Translations under genes and position numbers: made by a program
Shown: positions 25,291-34,494 of the stretch, in pieces
Layout of the letters: each line of letters starts with the position of its first letter
Position numbering within the stretch: position 1 is the first letter of the stretch
NCBI RefSeq assembly: GCF_002029235.1
Contig: NZ_MZGV01000007.1
Span: 59,027-123,026 of the forward strand
DNA from: Clostridium oryzae
GTDB lineage: Bacteria; Bacillota; Clostridia; Clostridiales; Clostridiaceae
DNA length: 64,000 nucleotides
Direction of reading: 5' to 3'
Notes under the pieces: model-generated
Database searches by the model: none
What the model saw: the letters and a program-made list of their open reading frames with translations, nothing else
What the model was told of the DNA's origin: nothing

Positions 25291-25875
25291 ATGATGAAAG
25301 CTAGCAGGTATCTTGAAGAAGGATTAGGAGCTATAATAGATGAAAAAATCTCTTACATTATTAATAATGAAGCTTCTTTTGTTCAATTTCCTGCTAAGCA
25401 TATTGCGCTGCTTGAAGGGGAAAGATCGACAAATCTTTACTATATTGTTCGTGGAGTAGTAAGGGGATATTATATTGATGAACATGGAAACGATATTACA
25501 AAATGTTTTAGCAGTGAAAAGGAATTTTTTTCTTCTGAAGGCTTACGAACAGCAGGTACTTCATCATTTACGATTGAATGTCTGGAAGCTTGTATGTGTA
25601 TCCGTCTTCCCTATGCGCTTGTACATAGGCTTATGAAAGAAGATGAAAATTTACAGAATATCTTCATTAAATACAACCTTCGGGAAGTTGAGAAGCTGGA
25701 AAGCAGGGTCAAAAACATAGTCTTGATGAATGCTGAGGAGCGATATGTTGATTTTTGTAAAACATATCCTCAATTGCATGAAAGAGTTGAATTGAAGTAT
25801 ATTGCATCCTTCATAGGTATCCGTGCTGCATCTTTGAGCAGAATAAGGAAAAAAATTAAAAAGGATAGGAAGTGA
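25291..25875 (+). CDS. Crp/Fnr-family transcriptional regulator
   Basis: 194 aa. The cyclic-nucleotide-binding-like domain (about 10-120) contains LLEGERSTNLYYIVRGVVRG and DEHGNDITKCFSSEKEFF. The C-terminal helix-turn-helix (about 145-190) is IASFIGIRAASLSRIRKKIK. There is no Cys cluster for an Fe-S centre. ATG 25291 (ATGATG) is preferred, because the upstream open frame overlaps the Nudix remnant. Effector and targets unknown. The adjacent SDR gene is a possible target. Confidence 0.85.
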   Translation: MMKASRYLEEGLGAIIDEKISYIINNEASFVQFPAKHIALLEGERSTNLYYIVRGVVRGYYIDEHGNDITKCFSSEKEFFSSEGLRTAGTSSFTIECLEACMCIRLPYALVHRLMKEDENLQNIFIKYNLREVEKLESRVKNIVLMNAEERYVDFCKTYPQLHERVELKYIASFIGIRAASLSRIRKKIKKDRK

Positions 25876-25920
25876 TTTCCGTCGGCTGGGAAATGCCTTC
25901 TCCAACCACTTCCTACCTAT
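25866..25920. terminator. Terminator hairpin with conserved loop (copy 2)
   Basis: TAGGAAGTG (25866-25874) / CACTTCCTA (25907-25915). The stop codon of the Crp-type gene lies in the 5' arm. The loop reads TTTCCGTCGGCTGGGAAATG.., matching the minus-strand loop at 2564-2596 almost base for base while the arms are unrelated. Confidence 0.75.
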
Positions 25921-25921
25921 T

Positions 25922-25985
25922 CATTCAATTTACAATTATCCACAATTGAAAAAATACAAATTTCTTAAGACTAAAAATATTTTTA
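25922..25985 (-). repeat. Family B repeat, decayed copy (reverse orientation)
   Basis: On the minus strand it reads TTAGTCTTAAGAAATTTG..CAATTGTGGATAATTGTAAA, matching the body of the 2227-2306 element. Confidence 0.5.
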
Positions 25986-26013
25986 TCATTTAACCTATGT
26001 GAATTACTTGAGT

Positions 26014-26055
26014 ACCCCTTTTTTCTATAATGATACAAGAAGGAAGGGGTGTTTT
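26014..26055 (+). promoter_or_regulatory. Terminator-like hairpin carrying the SDR ribosome binding site
   Basis: ACCCCTTTTTTCT (26014-26026) pairs with AGAAGGAAGGGGT (26038-26050), 13 bp with two G-U pairs, followed by GTTTTT. The AAGGGG Shine-Dalgarno of ATG 26059 is the 3' arm. Confidence 0.6.
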
Positions 26056-26058
26056 TAT

Positions 26059-26802
26059 ATGAAATATGTATTAATAACAGGAGGAACAAGCGGTATTGGT
26101 TTTGAACTTGCTAGGAATTTTGAACGGGATGGGTATGAAGTTGTTATTGTCTCTTCCAGCAGTGAAAAGCTCCAAAGAACGAAGCAGAAACTGGAGAGTG
26201 AGTTTGGTACAAGGGTATTGATCTATCAGCAGGATATGGCAATTCTTGGAGCAGCTGCACAATTATATAATAAAATAAAAGAAGATAATTTAGAGATTTC
26301 CATACTTGTGAATAATGCGGGGTTAGGCTTGGTGGGGTCAACAGAAAAGATTGATTTACAGCGTGATGAAAGTATGCTGCTGTTGAATGTTGTCAATCTT
26401 GTTGAGCTATGCAAACTTTATATAGCTGATATGTATAAGAGAGGAAATGGTAAAATTCTAAATGTAGCTTCTATTGGTGCTTTTCAGCCAGGCCCTTATA
26501 CAAGCACTTATTTTGCAAGTAAAGCATTTGTGCTTAGTTATAGCAGAGCGATTCGTTATGAAGCTAAGAATAAAGGCGTACAGGTATGTACTTTGTGTCC
26601 TGGTGCTACAAGAACGAATTTCTTTGCTCAGGAAGGAACAAAAACTCCGGAAAGTGCTATGAATGCTGAAGTGGTTGCCAGATACGCATATAAACAGTTT
26701 ATGAAAAATAAGGAGATTATAGTGCCAGGCTTTATAAATAAGATGGTGAGATGGGTTCCTGAAAGAGTTAGGATGATTACTGTTGCTGGGATGAAGAAAT
26801 AG
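26059..26802 (+). CDS. Short-chain dehydrogenase/reductase
   Basis: Cytoplasmic NAD(P)-dependent oxidoreductase, 247 aa. Cofactor motif TGGTSGIG (about 7-14), NNAG (about 87-90), catalytic Ser-Tyr-Lys in NVASIGAFQPGPYTSTYFAS followed by K (YxxxK), and PGATRT after it. The type that ends PGFINKMVRWVPERV resembles DltE/YqjQ-like reductases. The start is at ATG 26059 with AAGGGG in a hairpin. Substrate unknown. Confidence 0.92.
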   Translation: MKYVLITGGTSGIGFELARNFERDGYEVVIVSSSSEKLQRTKQKLESEFGTRVLIYQQDMAILGAAAQLYNKIKEDNLEISILVNNAGLGLVGSTEKIDLQRDESMLLLNVVNLVELCKLYIADMYKRGNGKILNVASIGAFQPGPYTSTYFASKAFVLSYSRAIRYEAKNKGVQVCTLCPGATRTNFFAQEGTKTPESAMNAEVVARYAYKQFMKNKEIIVPGFINKMVRWVPERVRMITVAGMKK

Positions 26803-26815
26803 TTTAATTGATGAA

Positions 26816-27346
26816 ATGTATCAGGAAGAAAGACTTGTAGCTCACTTGCAAGAGAAAATGGATATAGCGGATAAAGCATTATCGTTTATCAAAGAACAGG
26901 AGCATTATTTTTTTGATGTTTCTACGACAATTAGTTATCTTGCCAAGAAATTAAACAAAGAGGTTACAATATTTACTCATTCCTTGGATAATTTGGAGAT
27001 ACTATCAAGGAATCAAGATGTTTCTGTCTATTCAATTGGTGGATATTTAAATAAAGAAAATCGCTTCTTTTATAGCTTGGATTATAAGGATTCTATTGAA
27101 AACATTCATTTTGATGCTTCGTTTATTGGAGCTACGGCTATAAATGAAAATGGGATTTATTACTCTGATTATGAAGATGCTTTTATAAAACAAGCTTCCA
27201 TAAAACAATCTGGTAAAGTAATTATGCTTTGTGGTTATGAGAAGTTTGGGAAAACAGCCTATTACAAAGGTATGGGCTGGGAGCAAATTGATATTTTGAT
27301 AACTGATAAAAAGCCTCCTGTTTTATATTTTTATTGGAAGAATTGA
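26816..27346 (+). pseudogene. DeoR-family regulator lacking its DNA-binding domain
   Basis: The 176 aa correspond to the sugar-phosphate-sensing (DeoRC) domain: MDIADKALSFIKEQEHYFFD, VSTTISYLAKKLNKEVTIFT, FIGATAINENGIYYSD. The N-terminal helix-turn-helix (about 70 residues) is missing and there is no ribosome site. The C-terminus runs into a HAD fragment with 13 bases of overlap. Read as a truncated gene. Confidence 0.7.
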
Positions 27347-27636
27347 ATATAAATAATCCGATTATCTGCTACAACGGTACCTTAATTGTAGATGAACAAA
27401 CTAATATAATATCAAATGTAACTATTTCATTCTCAGAAGCTAAGCAGGTAGTTAAACTTGCTAAAGATAAAGGAATACACGTGAGTTTATATAAAGGTGA
27501 TGAATGGTATGTAGAAAAATTAGAGAAGTGGACGAGACAAGAGAGCGAAATAACAAATGTATCACCTAATATAATGAGCTTTATTAATTTGTTTGATGTA
27601 TTTACAGTCTTATTTAGTTTAATGAGTTTGTCATAA
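27334..27636 (+). pseudogene. Cof-type HAD phosphatase fragment
   Basis: INNPIICYNGTLIVDEQTNI and ISFSEAKQVVKLAKDKGIHV match the region after motif I of Cof/YidA-type HAD-IIB hydrolases (normally CxNGA). The catalytic DxDxT start and the C-terminal half are both absent. DeoR regulators and Cof-type phosphatases are often neighbours, so both fragments may come from one decayed sugar operon. Confidence 0.65.
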
Positions 27637-27703
27637 TTACGAAATTCGCATAAAATTAGGATATGATTATAAGACACTTCAAAATAGATAAGGTGGTGTA
27701 CAT

Positions 27704-28534
27704 ATGAGTACAGATAATAAGAATATTAGCACATGGGACAAGGTAGCCATTAATTTTGGTAAAGTTGGCCCCAAATATTGGGAGAATTTTGGAAATAGGT
27801 TAGTTGAACTCTCAAACATAAATAGAGGAGCAAGAGTGTTGGATATAGGAATGGGCAGGGGTGCCTCATTATTTCCTGCATCAGATAAGGTCGGTAAAGA
27901 TGGTTATGTTATAGGTATTGATAGTTCGGAAATGATGATAAAAGAAACCTATAAGCATATTTTACATAGAAATATATGTAATGTAGAAGTAAAACATATG
28001 AATGCTCAAAATTTAGACTTTAAGGAAGAATCTTTTGATAATATAATTTGCGGGTTTGGATTCGGATATCTTATGCTGAGTGTAGAAAAATTGAATGGAA
28101 TTTTAGGATTACTGAAAAAGGGAGGACAAGCAGGATTCAGTATATGGGGCATACAAGAGGATCAAAAGTGGCTGACCGAGATAGTTAATAAATATCTGCC
28201 ACCAGTTAAACAAAGTAAGAATATCAGAATACCTGATATACAAAAGTTTGATACAGTAGATGATATATTAAAAATATTAAATGATTTTAGTTTTATAAAT
28301 ATTAAAGTCCACCAGGAAAATTCAAAAGTGATATATAAGAATGTAAAAGAATGGTGGCAGGAAATGTGGACAAATGCGGTTAGGGGAACATTTGAACAAA
28401 TAGAAGATTTGGGCTGTGATGTTTTTAATGAGTTTAAGAAGGATGTAAATAAAGAACTTGAAAAGTTCAATATAGGAAATGGGTTATGCTTTAATATGCC
28501 AGTAATATACGCTTTTGGGGAAAAACAATTTTAA
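27704..28534 (+). CDS. Class I SAM-dependent methyltransferase
   Basis: 276 aa. SAM-binding motif I VLDIGMGRGASLFPAS (about 46-61), motif II VIGIDSSEMM, then NIICGFGFGYL and LKKGGQAGFSIWG. Ubie/Coq5-like fold. The acceptor is unknown. AAGGTGGTG precedes ATG 27704. A single-gene unit followed within 70 bases by a MITE copy. Confidence 0.9.
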   Translation: MSTDNKNISTWDKVAINFGKVGPKYWENFGNRLVELSNINRGARVLDIGMGRGASLFPASDKVGKDGYVIGIDSSEMMIKETYKHILHRNICNVEVKHMNAQNLDFKEESFDNIICGFGFGYLMLSVEKLNGILGLLKKGGQAGFSIWGIQEDQKWLTEIVNKYLPPVKQSKNIRIPDIQKFDTVDDILKILNDFSFINIKVHQENSKVIYKNVKEWWQEMWTNAVRGTFEQIEDLGCDVFNEFKKDVNKELEKFNIGNGLCFNMPVIYAFGEKQF

Positions 28535-28600
28535 TAAGGAGCTTTTTATTGAAATAACTGAGTAAAGATATTGTGATGAAAGTTAGTGAAAATTGGATAT

Positions 28601-28716
28601 TATATAAGTTTCTAAAGTTCTACTACATTCTGACTCCTAAAAGATCCTAGAGTCGAACCTACTTAGCAGTGATATTTTAGAAGTCACAATGTAAGAACTT
28701 TATTAGAACTTATATA
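28601..28716 (-). repeat. 116-bp MITE-like element, family A copy 2 (inverted)
   Basis: Exactly 116 bp, opposite in orientation to the copies at 10302, 43252 and 45171, and closest to the 43252 copy (shares AAGTAGG/CCTACTT). Ends TATATAAGTT..AACTTATATA. Confidence 0.88.
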
Positions 28717-28805
28717 TTAATGAAATAGTTATATAATAATAGTGTATTAATAATATATGCTTCATTGATTAAATATTAAGATATAGTTTAAAGGAGAAAA
28801 TACAA

Positions 28806-29168
28806 ATGTTAAATATATTCGTTTATATAATAATTGGTGCATTAGCAGGTATTTTGAGTGGACTATTCGGCATCGGCGGTGGAATAATTATTATTCCTGC
28901 TTTAATGTACTTGCAGGGGTTTCCACAATTAAAAGCTCAGGGGACTTCTTTGGTTGCTATGCTTCCGCCTGTTGGGATACTTGCGTTTCTAGAATACTAC
29001 AAAAAAGGCAATACAAATCTGGTAGCCGGTATAGTTATTTGTATTACAATGTTAATAAGTGCGAAATTTGGCGGACAATTGGCTAATATACTTCCGACAG
29101 GCATAATGAAAAAGGCTTTTGGAATATTCATCATATTAATTGGAATAAAAATTTTTTTAGGGAAGTAA
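28806..29168 (+). CDS. TauE/SafE-family permease, half-size
   Basis: 120-aa membrane protein with one TSUP repeat: GALAGILSGLFGIGGGIIII (about 11-30), PQLKAQGTSLVAMLPPVGIL (about 40-60), and GIFIILIGIKIFLGK at the end. About four helices. Full-length TauE/SafE anion exporters have two such repeats (about 250 aa), so this form must dimerise or is the surviving half. AAAGGAG precedes the ATG. Substrate unknown. Confidence 0.85.
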   Translation: MLNIFVYIIIGALAGILSGLFGIGGGIIIIPALMYLQGFPQLKAQGTSLVAMLPPVGILAFLEYYKKGNTNLVAGIVICITMLISAKFGGQLANILPTGIMKKAFGIFIILIGIKIFLGK

Positions 29169-29270
29169 TCATCATATGGCAGTTTATAAACTAAAATTGG
29201 TTATAGTGAGACACAATTTGAAAAAAATTGCGAACTAACTCTTAAGTTTAAAAGTATGAATAATGGTGTT

Positions 29271-29380
29271 TGAAAATTGAATATTGCGGTGCTCAGAAAT
29301 TTCTTCCTAATGTAATTTTGTTGAAGTTATATGGCTAAGTATGCAATATATGTTATGATTATCCTATAGTTAAGACGTAA
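29271..29380 (+). promoter_or_regulatory. Repeated promoter-bearing segment, copy 2
   Basis: TTGAATATTGCGGTGCTCAG..AAATTTCTT through CAATATATGTTATGATTATCCTA aligns over about 100 bp with 34390-34480 and less fully with 16520-16612. Confidence 0.5.
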
Positions 29381-29429
29381 TTGTAAGATATTATGAAACA
29401 AAAATAATATAAAGAATGGAGTCAAAGAA

Positions 29430-29990
29430 ATGAAGCTTGTGATTATATTTGGACCCCATGCAGTTGGAAAAATGACTGTAGGACAGGAACTTGGAAAATT
29501 AACTGGGCTTAAATTATTTCACAACCACATGACCATAGATATTGTTTCTAATTTGTTTGAAAATATGCCGCAGGAAAGAGTCAGACTAACTAATTTATTT
29601 AGAAAAGAGATTTTCGAAGCATATTCAAAAAGTGATGAGTATGGAATGATTTTTACATACATGTGGGCGTTTGATGTGCAGGAAGATTGGAATTATGTTA
29701 ATTATGTTGAAGATTTATTTGCTTCAAAAGGAGCAGAGGTATACTTTGTTGAATTAGAAGCAGATTATGATCTTCGAATTGAACGAAACAAAACAGAAAA
29801 TAGGCTGCTTAACAAATCAACAAAACGAGATATAAAACATTCAGAAGCTATGTTTAGAAAGCTGGAATCAAAATATCGTCTTAACTCATTAGAGGGTGAA
29901 ATATCAAAACGAAATTATATAAAAATCAATAATTCAAATCTTTCTCCAGATATTGTGGCGTTGATGATAAAAGATAAATTTGGACTATGA
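29430..29990 (+). CDS. P-loop kinase-like protein (shikimate/gluconate-kinase fold)
   Basis: 186 aa. P-loop GPHAVGKMTVG (about 8-18, Walker A GxxxxGK-M/T), then LFHNHMTIDIVSNLF, which recalls small-molecule kinases, and a lid-like region ERNKTENRLLNKSTKRDI. Cytoplasmic. The phosphate acceptor is not known. GGAG precedes ATG 29430 by nine bases. Confidence 0.8.
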   Translation: MKLVIIFGPHAVGKMTVGQELGKLTGLKLFHNHMTIDIVSNLFENMPQERVRLTNLFRKEIFEAYSKSDEYGMIFTYMWAFDVQEDWNYVNYVEDLFASKGAEVYFVELEADYDLRIERNKTENRLLNKSTKRDIKHSEAMFRKLESKYRLNSLEGEISKRNYIKINNSNLSPDIVALMIKDKFGL

Positions 29991-30122
29991 CCCAAATTTC
30001 TTAATTGACACTATTCTTATTTAACGAAAAAGCAATAAAACCGAATATTTTATATGACACCGCATTATTCAAAACTGGATTTTGGGGTGTATTTTGGTTT
30101 GCATTTTAATATATTGCGAAGT

Positions 30123-30165
30123 AAAAGAGTAAAGAGTAGAGACAAAAGAGAAAAGTTTATGAGGT
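30123..30165 (+). repeat. Purine-rich repeat, family C fragment
   Basis: AAAGAGTAAAGAGTAGAGAC..AAAGAGAAAAGT only. The hairpin and body are not conserved. A second short repeat, about 35 bp around 30020-30050 (GCAATAAAACCGAATA), also occurs at 1882-1915. Confidence 0.5.
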
Positions 30166-30303
30166 ACTAATAAATTTCATAGTTACTTGCTAATATGCAT
30201 ACGTGTCTCTATAATAGTATTTAATTCGTAAGAAAGATAGTCAAAATACAATGATGCAATGTAAAAAATGTGATTATAAACAAAGAAAAGGAGATATTTT
30301 CAA

Positions 30304-30717
30304 ATGACAATTACTTATACGGAGGAAAAAAAATTCACACAAGAAGAAGTGCAGCAATTATTCTTATCTGTTGGCTGGGTGTCTGGAAAGTACCCAAGTA
30401 GATTGTATAAGGCATTGATAAATTCTTCTACAGTTTTAACGGCTTGGGATGGAGATAAACTGGTTGGTCTCGTACGGGTGCTCGATGACAGCGAAATGGT
30501 AGCGTATATACATTATGTTTTGGTAAAACCTGATTATCAAGGGCAGAAAATTGCGGGAACAATGCTTGGAATGATTAAAGAAAAATATAAGGGGTACTTA
30601 TATCTTGAAATTATGCCAGAAGAAAGCAAAAATGCGGCGTTCTATGAAAAATTTGGTTTTAAAGTTATGGCAGATGGTGTAGCAATGCAACTTTGTAATT
30701 TTAATAATCAGTATTAA
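30304..30717 (+). CDS. GNAT-family N-acetyltransferase
   Basis: 137 aa. Acetyl-CoA motif VLVKPDYQGQKIAGTMLGMI (about 72-91) and C-terminal NAAFYEKFGFKVMADGVAM. The N-terminal SVGW..PSRLYKALINSS is typical of the small YjcF/ElaA-like GNAT group. AAAGGAG precedes the ATG. Substrate unknown. Confidence 0.9.
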   Translation: MTITYTEEKKFTQEEVQQLFLSVGWVSGKYPSRLYKALINSSTVLTAWDGDKLVGLVRVLDDSEMVAYIHYVLVKPDYQGQKIAGTMLGMIKEKYKGYLYLEIMPEESKNAAFYEKFGFKVMADGVAMQLCNFNNQY

Positions 30718-30790
30718 TAAGTACAGAAAAAACCTAAGTGCCACAACATTTTATTTGGAAAAAAATGTTTATTAAGTATTTGTTTAGTTG

Positions 30791-30870
30791 TATAATAATA
30801 ATAATAACGTTAAGGATTTAGCTGTAAATTCAAAAGGCATTTCTAAGCTGAAATGATAACGATATCATAT
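30791..30870 (+). promoter_or_regulatory. Promoter and probable CcpA (cre) site of the GH43 gene
   Basis: A TATAAT box at 30791-30796. TGATAACGATATCA at 30854-30867 agrees with the cre consensus TGWAANCGNTNWCA at 13 of 14 positions and is palindromic (ATGATA..TATCAT). Being downstream of the -10, it would act as a roadblock under carbon repression. Confidence 0.6.
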
Positions 30871-30949
30871 CTTAGAAAAGGAAGTGATAGGGTCATAAAT
30901 TTAGAACAGAGTAAAATATTAAATAAATTAATAGAAGGGTGAGATATGT

Positions 30950-33900
30950 ATGTTTACTAAGAAAGCGGTTTCAATCCTTACAGCTTTCATGCTATCAGTA
31001 ACTACAGCTGCAGCAATGCCTGTAAAGAAAGCACATGCGAATACAGCTGTAACTGCAAATGATCTGCTTCTGTGGTACAAGTTTAACTCAACCAGTGGTA
31101 CTGCGATTACAGATTATTCAGGAAATGATTATAACGGTACATTGGTTGGTGGTGCATCCTGGGCGGGCGGTGGAGATTCTGTAAAATTAGATGGAACGGA
31201 CGGATATGTTAAACTTCCCAATGGTATTTTTAAAAGTCAAAATAATATAACCATAAGTACTTTAGTAAAGATAAATAAAAACATTACAAACAGCTGGATT
31301 TTTGGACTGGGAACTGACAGCAGCAAATATATAATGCTAAATTCACAAACGAAGGATACAGGCGGTGTTACAAGAGGTGCTATCACTACTGGATCATGGC
31401 AAAGCGAGCAAGCAGTTCAAAATACTTCTGTATTACCGATAGATGTTTGGACAAATGTTACTTTGGTGATTTCTGGCGATACCAATACAGAAACCTTATA
31501 TGTAGATGGAATGCAAGTTGGACAAAATACAAAGGTGACTATAAAGCCGGCAGATGTTTATTCTGAATCTAATGCTTACAGTGGGTATATTGGAAAATCT
31601 TTATACAGCGGAGATCCTTATTTAAATGGTCAGATAGCTGATTTTCGCATTTATAGCAAAGCGTTAAGTGCTGACGAAGTTAAGGCAATAACGGTCCCAG
31701 TTCAGTCACCAAAGGCACCAACTGAGTTAACTGCTGAAGCTGAAAATACGACTGAAATAAGCTTAGACTGGACAGGTTCCTCAAAGGCTGTAGGCTATAA
31801 TTTATATAGAGCTGAAGGTTCAAGTAATACTTATTCAAAAATATATAGCGGAAATGCTTCTACTTATTTAGATAAAGGATTAACTCCGGATACTACATAT
31901 AGTTATAAGGTGTCTGCATATAATTCCGTGGGAGAATCGGAGGTATCAGATGTAGTACAGGCTGAGACCTATGCCTGCAATGCGCCTACTCATTTAAGAT
32001 CAGATTCAATTAAGACCGATTCAGCATTACTTAAATGGCATGGACTAAAAGGTGATAATGTTATATATAAATTAACTAGGTCTACCAGTAAAGATGGTGC
32101 ATATGTTCAGGTTTACAGTGGTAAAGATAAGCGTTTTAGGGATACAGGTTTAATTGAGGCTACTGCATATTATTATAAAATCAGCGCTTCAGTGGATGAG
32201 AAAAAATCGACAACCTCAGAGCCGCTTGGTTTAAGTACTAAGAGAGTATCGTTTACGCCGGATGCTGTAATGTTAGATAGAAACGGCAATCCAATTGATG
32301 CGCATGGGGCAGGAATTACCTATGATTCAAAAACAAAAAAGTATTATTGGTATGGTGAATATCATGCAGGTTCATGGCCATCAGCGGGCGTAAAAGTTTA
32401 TTCTTCTACTGATTTATATAATTGGAAAGATGAAGGTATGGCATTAACGGAGATATCGTCAAAGGATCAGTTTAAGACGGATCCATTGATTTCTAAACTT
32501 TATGGAGATAGAACTGATACAGATAATATATGGGCGGATATCAGGGTTGGCAGGATTATTGAAAGACCAAAGGTAATTTATAATGATAAAACTAAAAAAT
32601 ACGTTATGTGGATGCATATTGATGGAGATAAAAATCCAAACAATAATGCACAGAATTATGGAAAGGCTCAAGCAGGATGTGCTGTAAGCAATTCCCCTGT
32701 TGGTCCTTTTGTATATCAAGCAAGTTACCGTATGGATCAATGTCCGGCAGATCAGACAGACTATCAGCCAGGTAATCCGGGAATGGCTAGAGATATGAAC
32801 CTTTTTAAGGATGATAATGGTACAGCTTATCTTATTTACTCAAGTGAAGAAAATTGTACTATTTATATATCAAAGCTTACCAATGATTATTTGGATGTTA
32901 CAGGCTGGCATAAGGATGGTAATGTTGATAGCAATGGAAAAGCTATTCGTGATACAACCTACAAAGGAGTTTATGGTGTAGATTATATAAGATTATTTGC
33001 GGGCTCTAAGCGTGAAGCACCAGCTATGTTTAAATATAACGGAAAGTACTATTTATTAACTTCAGGCGCCACAGGATGGACGGCGAATGAAAATGAATAT
33101 GCCACGGCGGATAATATTTTAGGAACTTGGAGTACAATGGAGAATCCATTTGTAAGGACAGCTTCTACAGACCCTGACCCAAACAAAGCTTTTAATAGTC
33201 AGACAGCCTGTGTTATTCCTGTTGATGCTGCAAAGGGTAAATTCATTTACGTTGGTGACGATTGGAATGGAGGAAATTTCAGTAGTAATGGCGGTGCAAA
33301 ATACGTTTTCTTGCCTATTGACTTTGGTCAAGGCACTGACATGACTATAAAATGGTACAGCAAATGGGATTTGAGCATTTTAGATAATTCAGCAGCTATA
33401 TCTGTTAATACAAACCTTCCGAAGACTTATACTACGGGATCTACCTTAACTTTGCCAGACAGTTTGCAGGTTACCCAAAATGGAAAAGCAATAGCAACAC
33501 CAGTAACTTGGAAATTAGATACTGATACAGTGACATGTGTCACCTTTTCTAATCCTGGCTTATATACGCTTCAAGCTGTACTTCCCAAATTGAATAATAA
33601 AATAATAAGCTTCAAAATTTATTCCATACCTGAAAATGTACAATATTTCGTAAACTGCAGCGGCTATGCAACAAGTGATTATAATTTAATGACTTCGTAC
33701 ATGCAGGGTACACTTATAAATAAGAGTGTTGTTGATCAGCAATATAATCAGTCAGATGCAGTGCCATGGGGCTATGTGGGTTCAAACACAAAATCTTCAG
33801 GTTCTAGCAGCGGAGATATTTTCTCTACACTTAGATATCTGAATGGCGGAAATGTAACTAAGTCTTCTGCTGGTACAGATCTAACCTATAAGTTTACTGT

Positions 33901-34132
33901 AAAAAATGGTTCATATACAGTTTACACCGGCTTTAATGATATATGGAGCAATAGCAGCAGAAAAGCAGATTTATATATAAATGGTGTGAAGAAAAATGCA
34001 ATCACCTTTATATCAAATACTGTGTACAAAAATACTGTTGATGTGACTGATGGAACTATAGATGTAACGGTAAGAAATACTGAAGCACAGGATCCGCTCA
34101 TAAATTGGATAATGATTTCCGCTGGCAGGTAG
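30950..34132 (+). CDS. Secreted multidomain glycoside hydrolase, family 43 type
   Basis: 1060-aa extracellular polysaccharide hydrolase. Signal peptide (about 1-30, ending AHA). LamG/concanavalin-like sugar-binding domain (about 38-248, LLLWYKFNSTSGTAITDYSG). Two fibronectin-III domains (about 253-340 and 343-428). Five-bladed GH43 domain (about 440-800) with likely catalytic Asp450 (DAHGAGI), Asp615 (RDMNLF) and Glu689 (REAPAMF). An Ig-like linker (about 800-880). A C-terminal carbohydrate-binding-like domain (about 890-1059). The pattern resembles GH43 exo-galactanase/xylosidase relatives. No sortase or S-layer anchor. The substrate is plant-type glycan by inference. Confidence 0.88.
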   Translation: MFTKKAVSILTAFMLSVTTAAAMPVKKAHANTAVTANDLLLWYKFNSTSGTAITDYSGNDYNGTLVGGASWAGGGDSVKLDGTDGYVKLPNGIFKSQNNITISTLVKINKNITNSWIFGLGTDSSKYIMLNSQTKDTGGVTRGAITTGSWQSEQAVQNTSVLPIDVWTNVTLVISGDTNTETLYVDGMQVGQNTKVTIKPADVYSESNAYSGYIGKSLYSGDPYLNGQIADFRIYSKALSADEVKAITVPVQSPKAPTELTAEAENTTEISLDWTGSSKAVGYNLYRAEGSSNTYSKIYSGNASTYLDKGLTPDTTYSYKVSAYNSVGESEVSDVVQAETYACNAPTHLRSDSIKTDSALLKWHGLKGDNVIYKLTRSTSKDGAYVQVYSGKDKRFRDTGLIEATAYYYKISASVDEKKSTTSEPLGLSTKRVSFTPDAVMLDRNGNPIDAHGAGITYDSKTKKYYWYGEYHAGSWPSAGVKVYSSTDLYNWKDEGMALTEISSKDQFKTDPLISKLYGDRTDTDNIWADIRVGRIIERPKVIYNDKTKKYVMWMHIDGDKNPNNNAQNYGKAQAGCAVSNSPVGPFVYQASYRMDQCPADQTDYQPGNPGMARDMNLFKDDNGTAYLIYSSEENCTIYISKLTNDYLDVTGWHKDGNVDSNGKAIRDTTYKGVYGVDYIRLFAGSKREAPAMFKYNGKYYLLTSGATGWTANENEYATADNILGTWSTMENPFVRTASTDPDPNKAFNSQTACVIPVDAAKGKFIYVGDDWNGGNFSSNGGAKYVFLPIDFGQGTDMTIKWYSKWDLSILDNSAAISVNTNLPKTYTTGSTLTLPDSLQVTQNGKAIATPVTWKLDTDTVTCVTFSNPGLYTLQAVLPKLNNKIISFKIYSIPENVQYFVNCSGYATSDYNLMTSYMQGTLINKSVVDQQYNQSDAVPWGYVGSNTKSSGSSSGDIFSTLRYLNGGNVTKSSAGTDLTYKFTVKNGSYTVYTGFNDIWSNSSRKADLYINGVKKNAITFISNTVYKNTVDVTDGTIDVTVRNTEAQDPLINWIMISAGR

Positions 34133-34295
34133 ATTTTATGCAGGCATTAGAGATGCTATTTTAAGTTTTGGAAATAATATAACGCTTTATGATACAATAG
34201 TTCTATATTTAGCAAGAAAACCATAACCTCATAGTATAAGCCTGATATGAAATTAAGTTGACTCACAAGTTTTTTTGAAGGAAGTAGTAGTATGA

Positions 34296-34342
34296 AGCTC
34301 GTCGATATTCGGAAGATGAATGTTGGCGGGCTTTGTTTTTGC
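34296..34342 (+). terminator. Terminator downstream of the GH43 gene
   Basis: AGCTCGTCGATATTC (34296-34310) pairs through Watson-Crick and G-U pairs over 15 positions with GAATGTTGGCGGGCT (34318-34332), followed by TTGTTTTT. It is about 160 bases after the stop codon. Confidence 0.65.
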
Positions 34343-34389
34343 ATTTTACTATACTAGGAATAAGAGAGTATATGAAAAATGTTTTTTTA

Positions 34390-34485
34390 AACTGAATATT
34401 GTGATGACAAGAAATTTCTCTTGAATGCAATTCAACAATATTCATGATAATGTAATATATGTTACAATTATCCTAGGATTAAAAC
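34390..34485 (+). promoter_or_regulatory. Repeated promoter-bearing segment, copy 3
   Basis: CTGAATATTGTGATGACAAG..AAATTTCTC through GTAATATATGTTACAATTAT and CCTA. Alignable with 29271-29380 over its full length. It precedes a ferredoxin fragment. Confidence 0.5.
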
Positions 34486-34494
34486 ACAATTGTA

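Noticed and set aside
32459..33331. Antisense open frames within the GH43 gene and similar long antisense frames in other genes
   Set aside because: They are shadows of AT-biased codon use. None has a ribosome site or protein-like composition.
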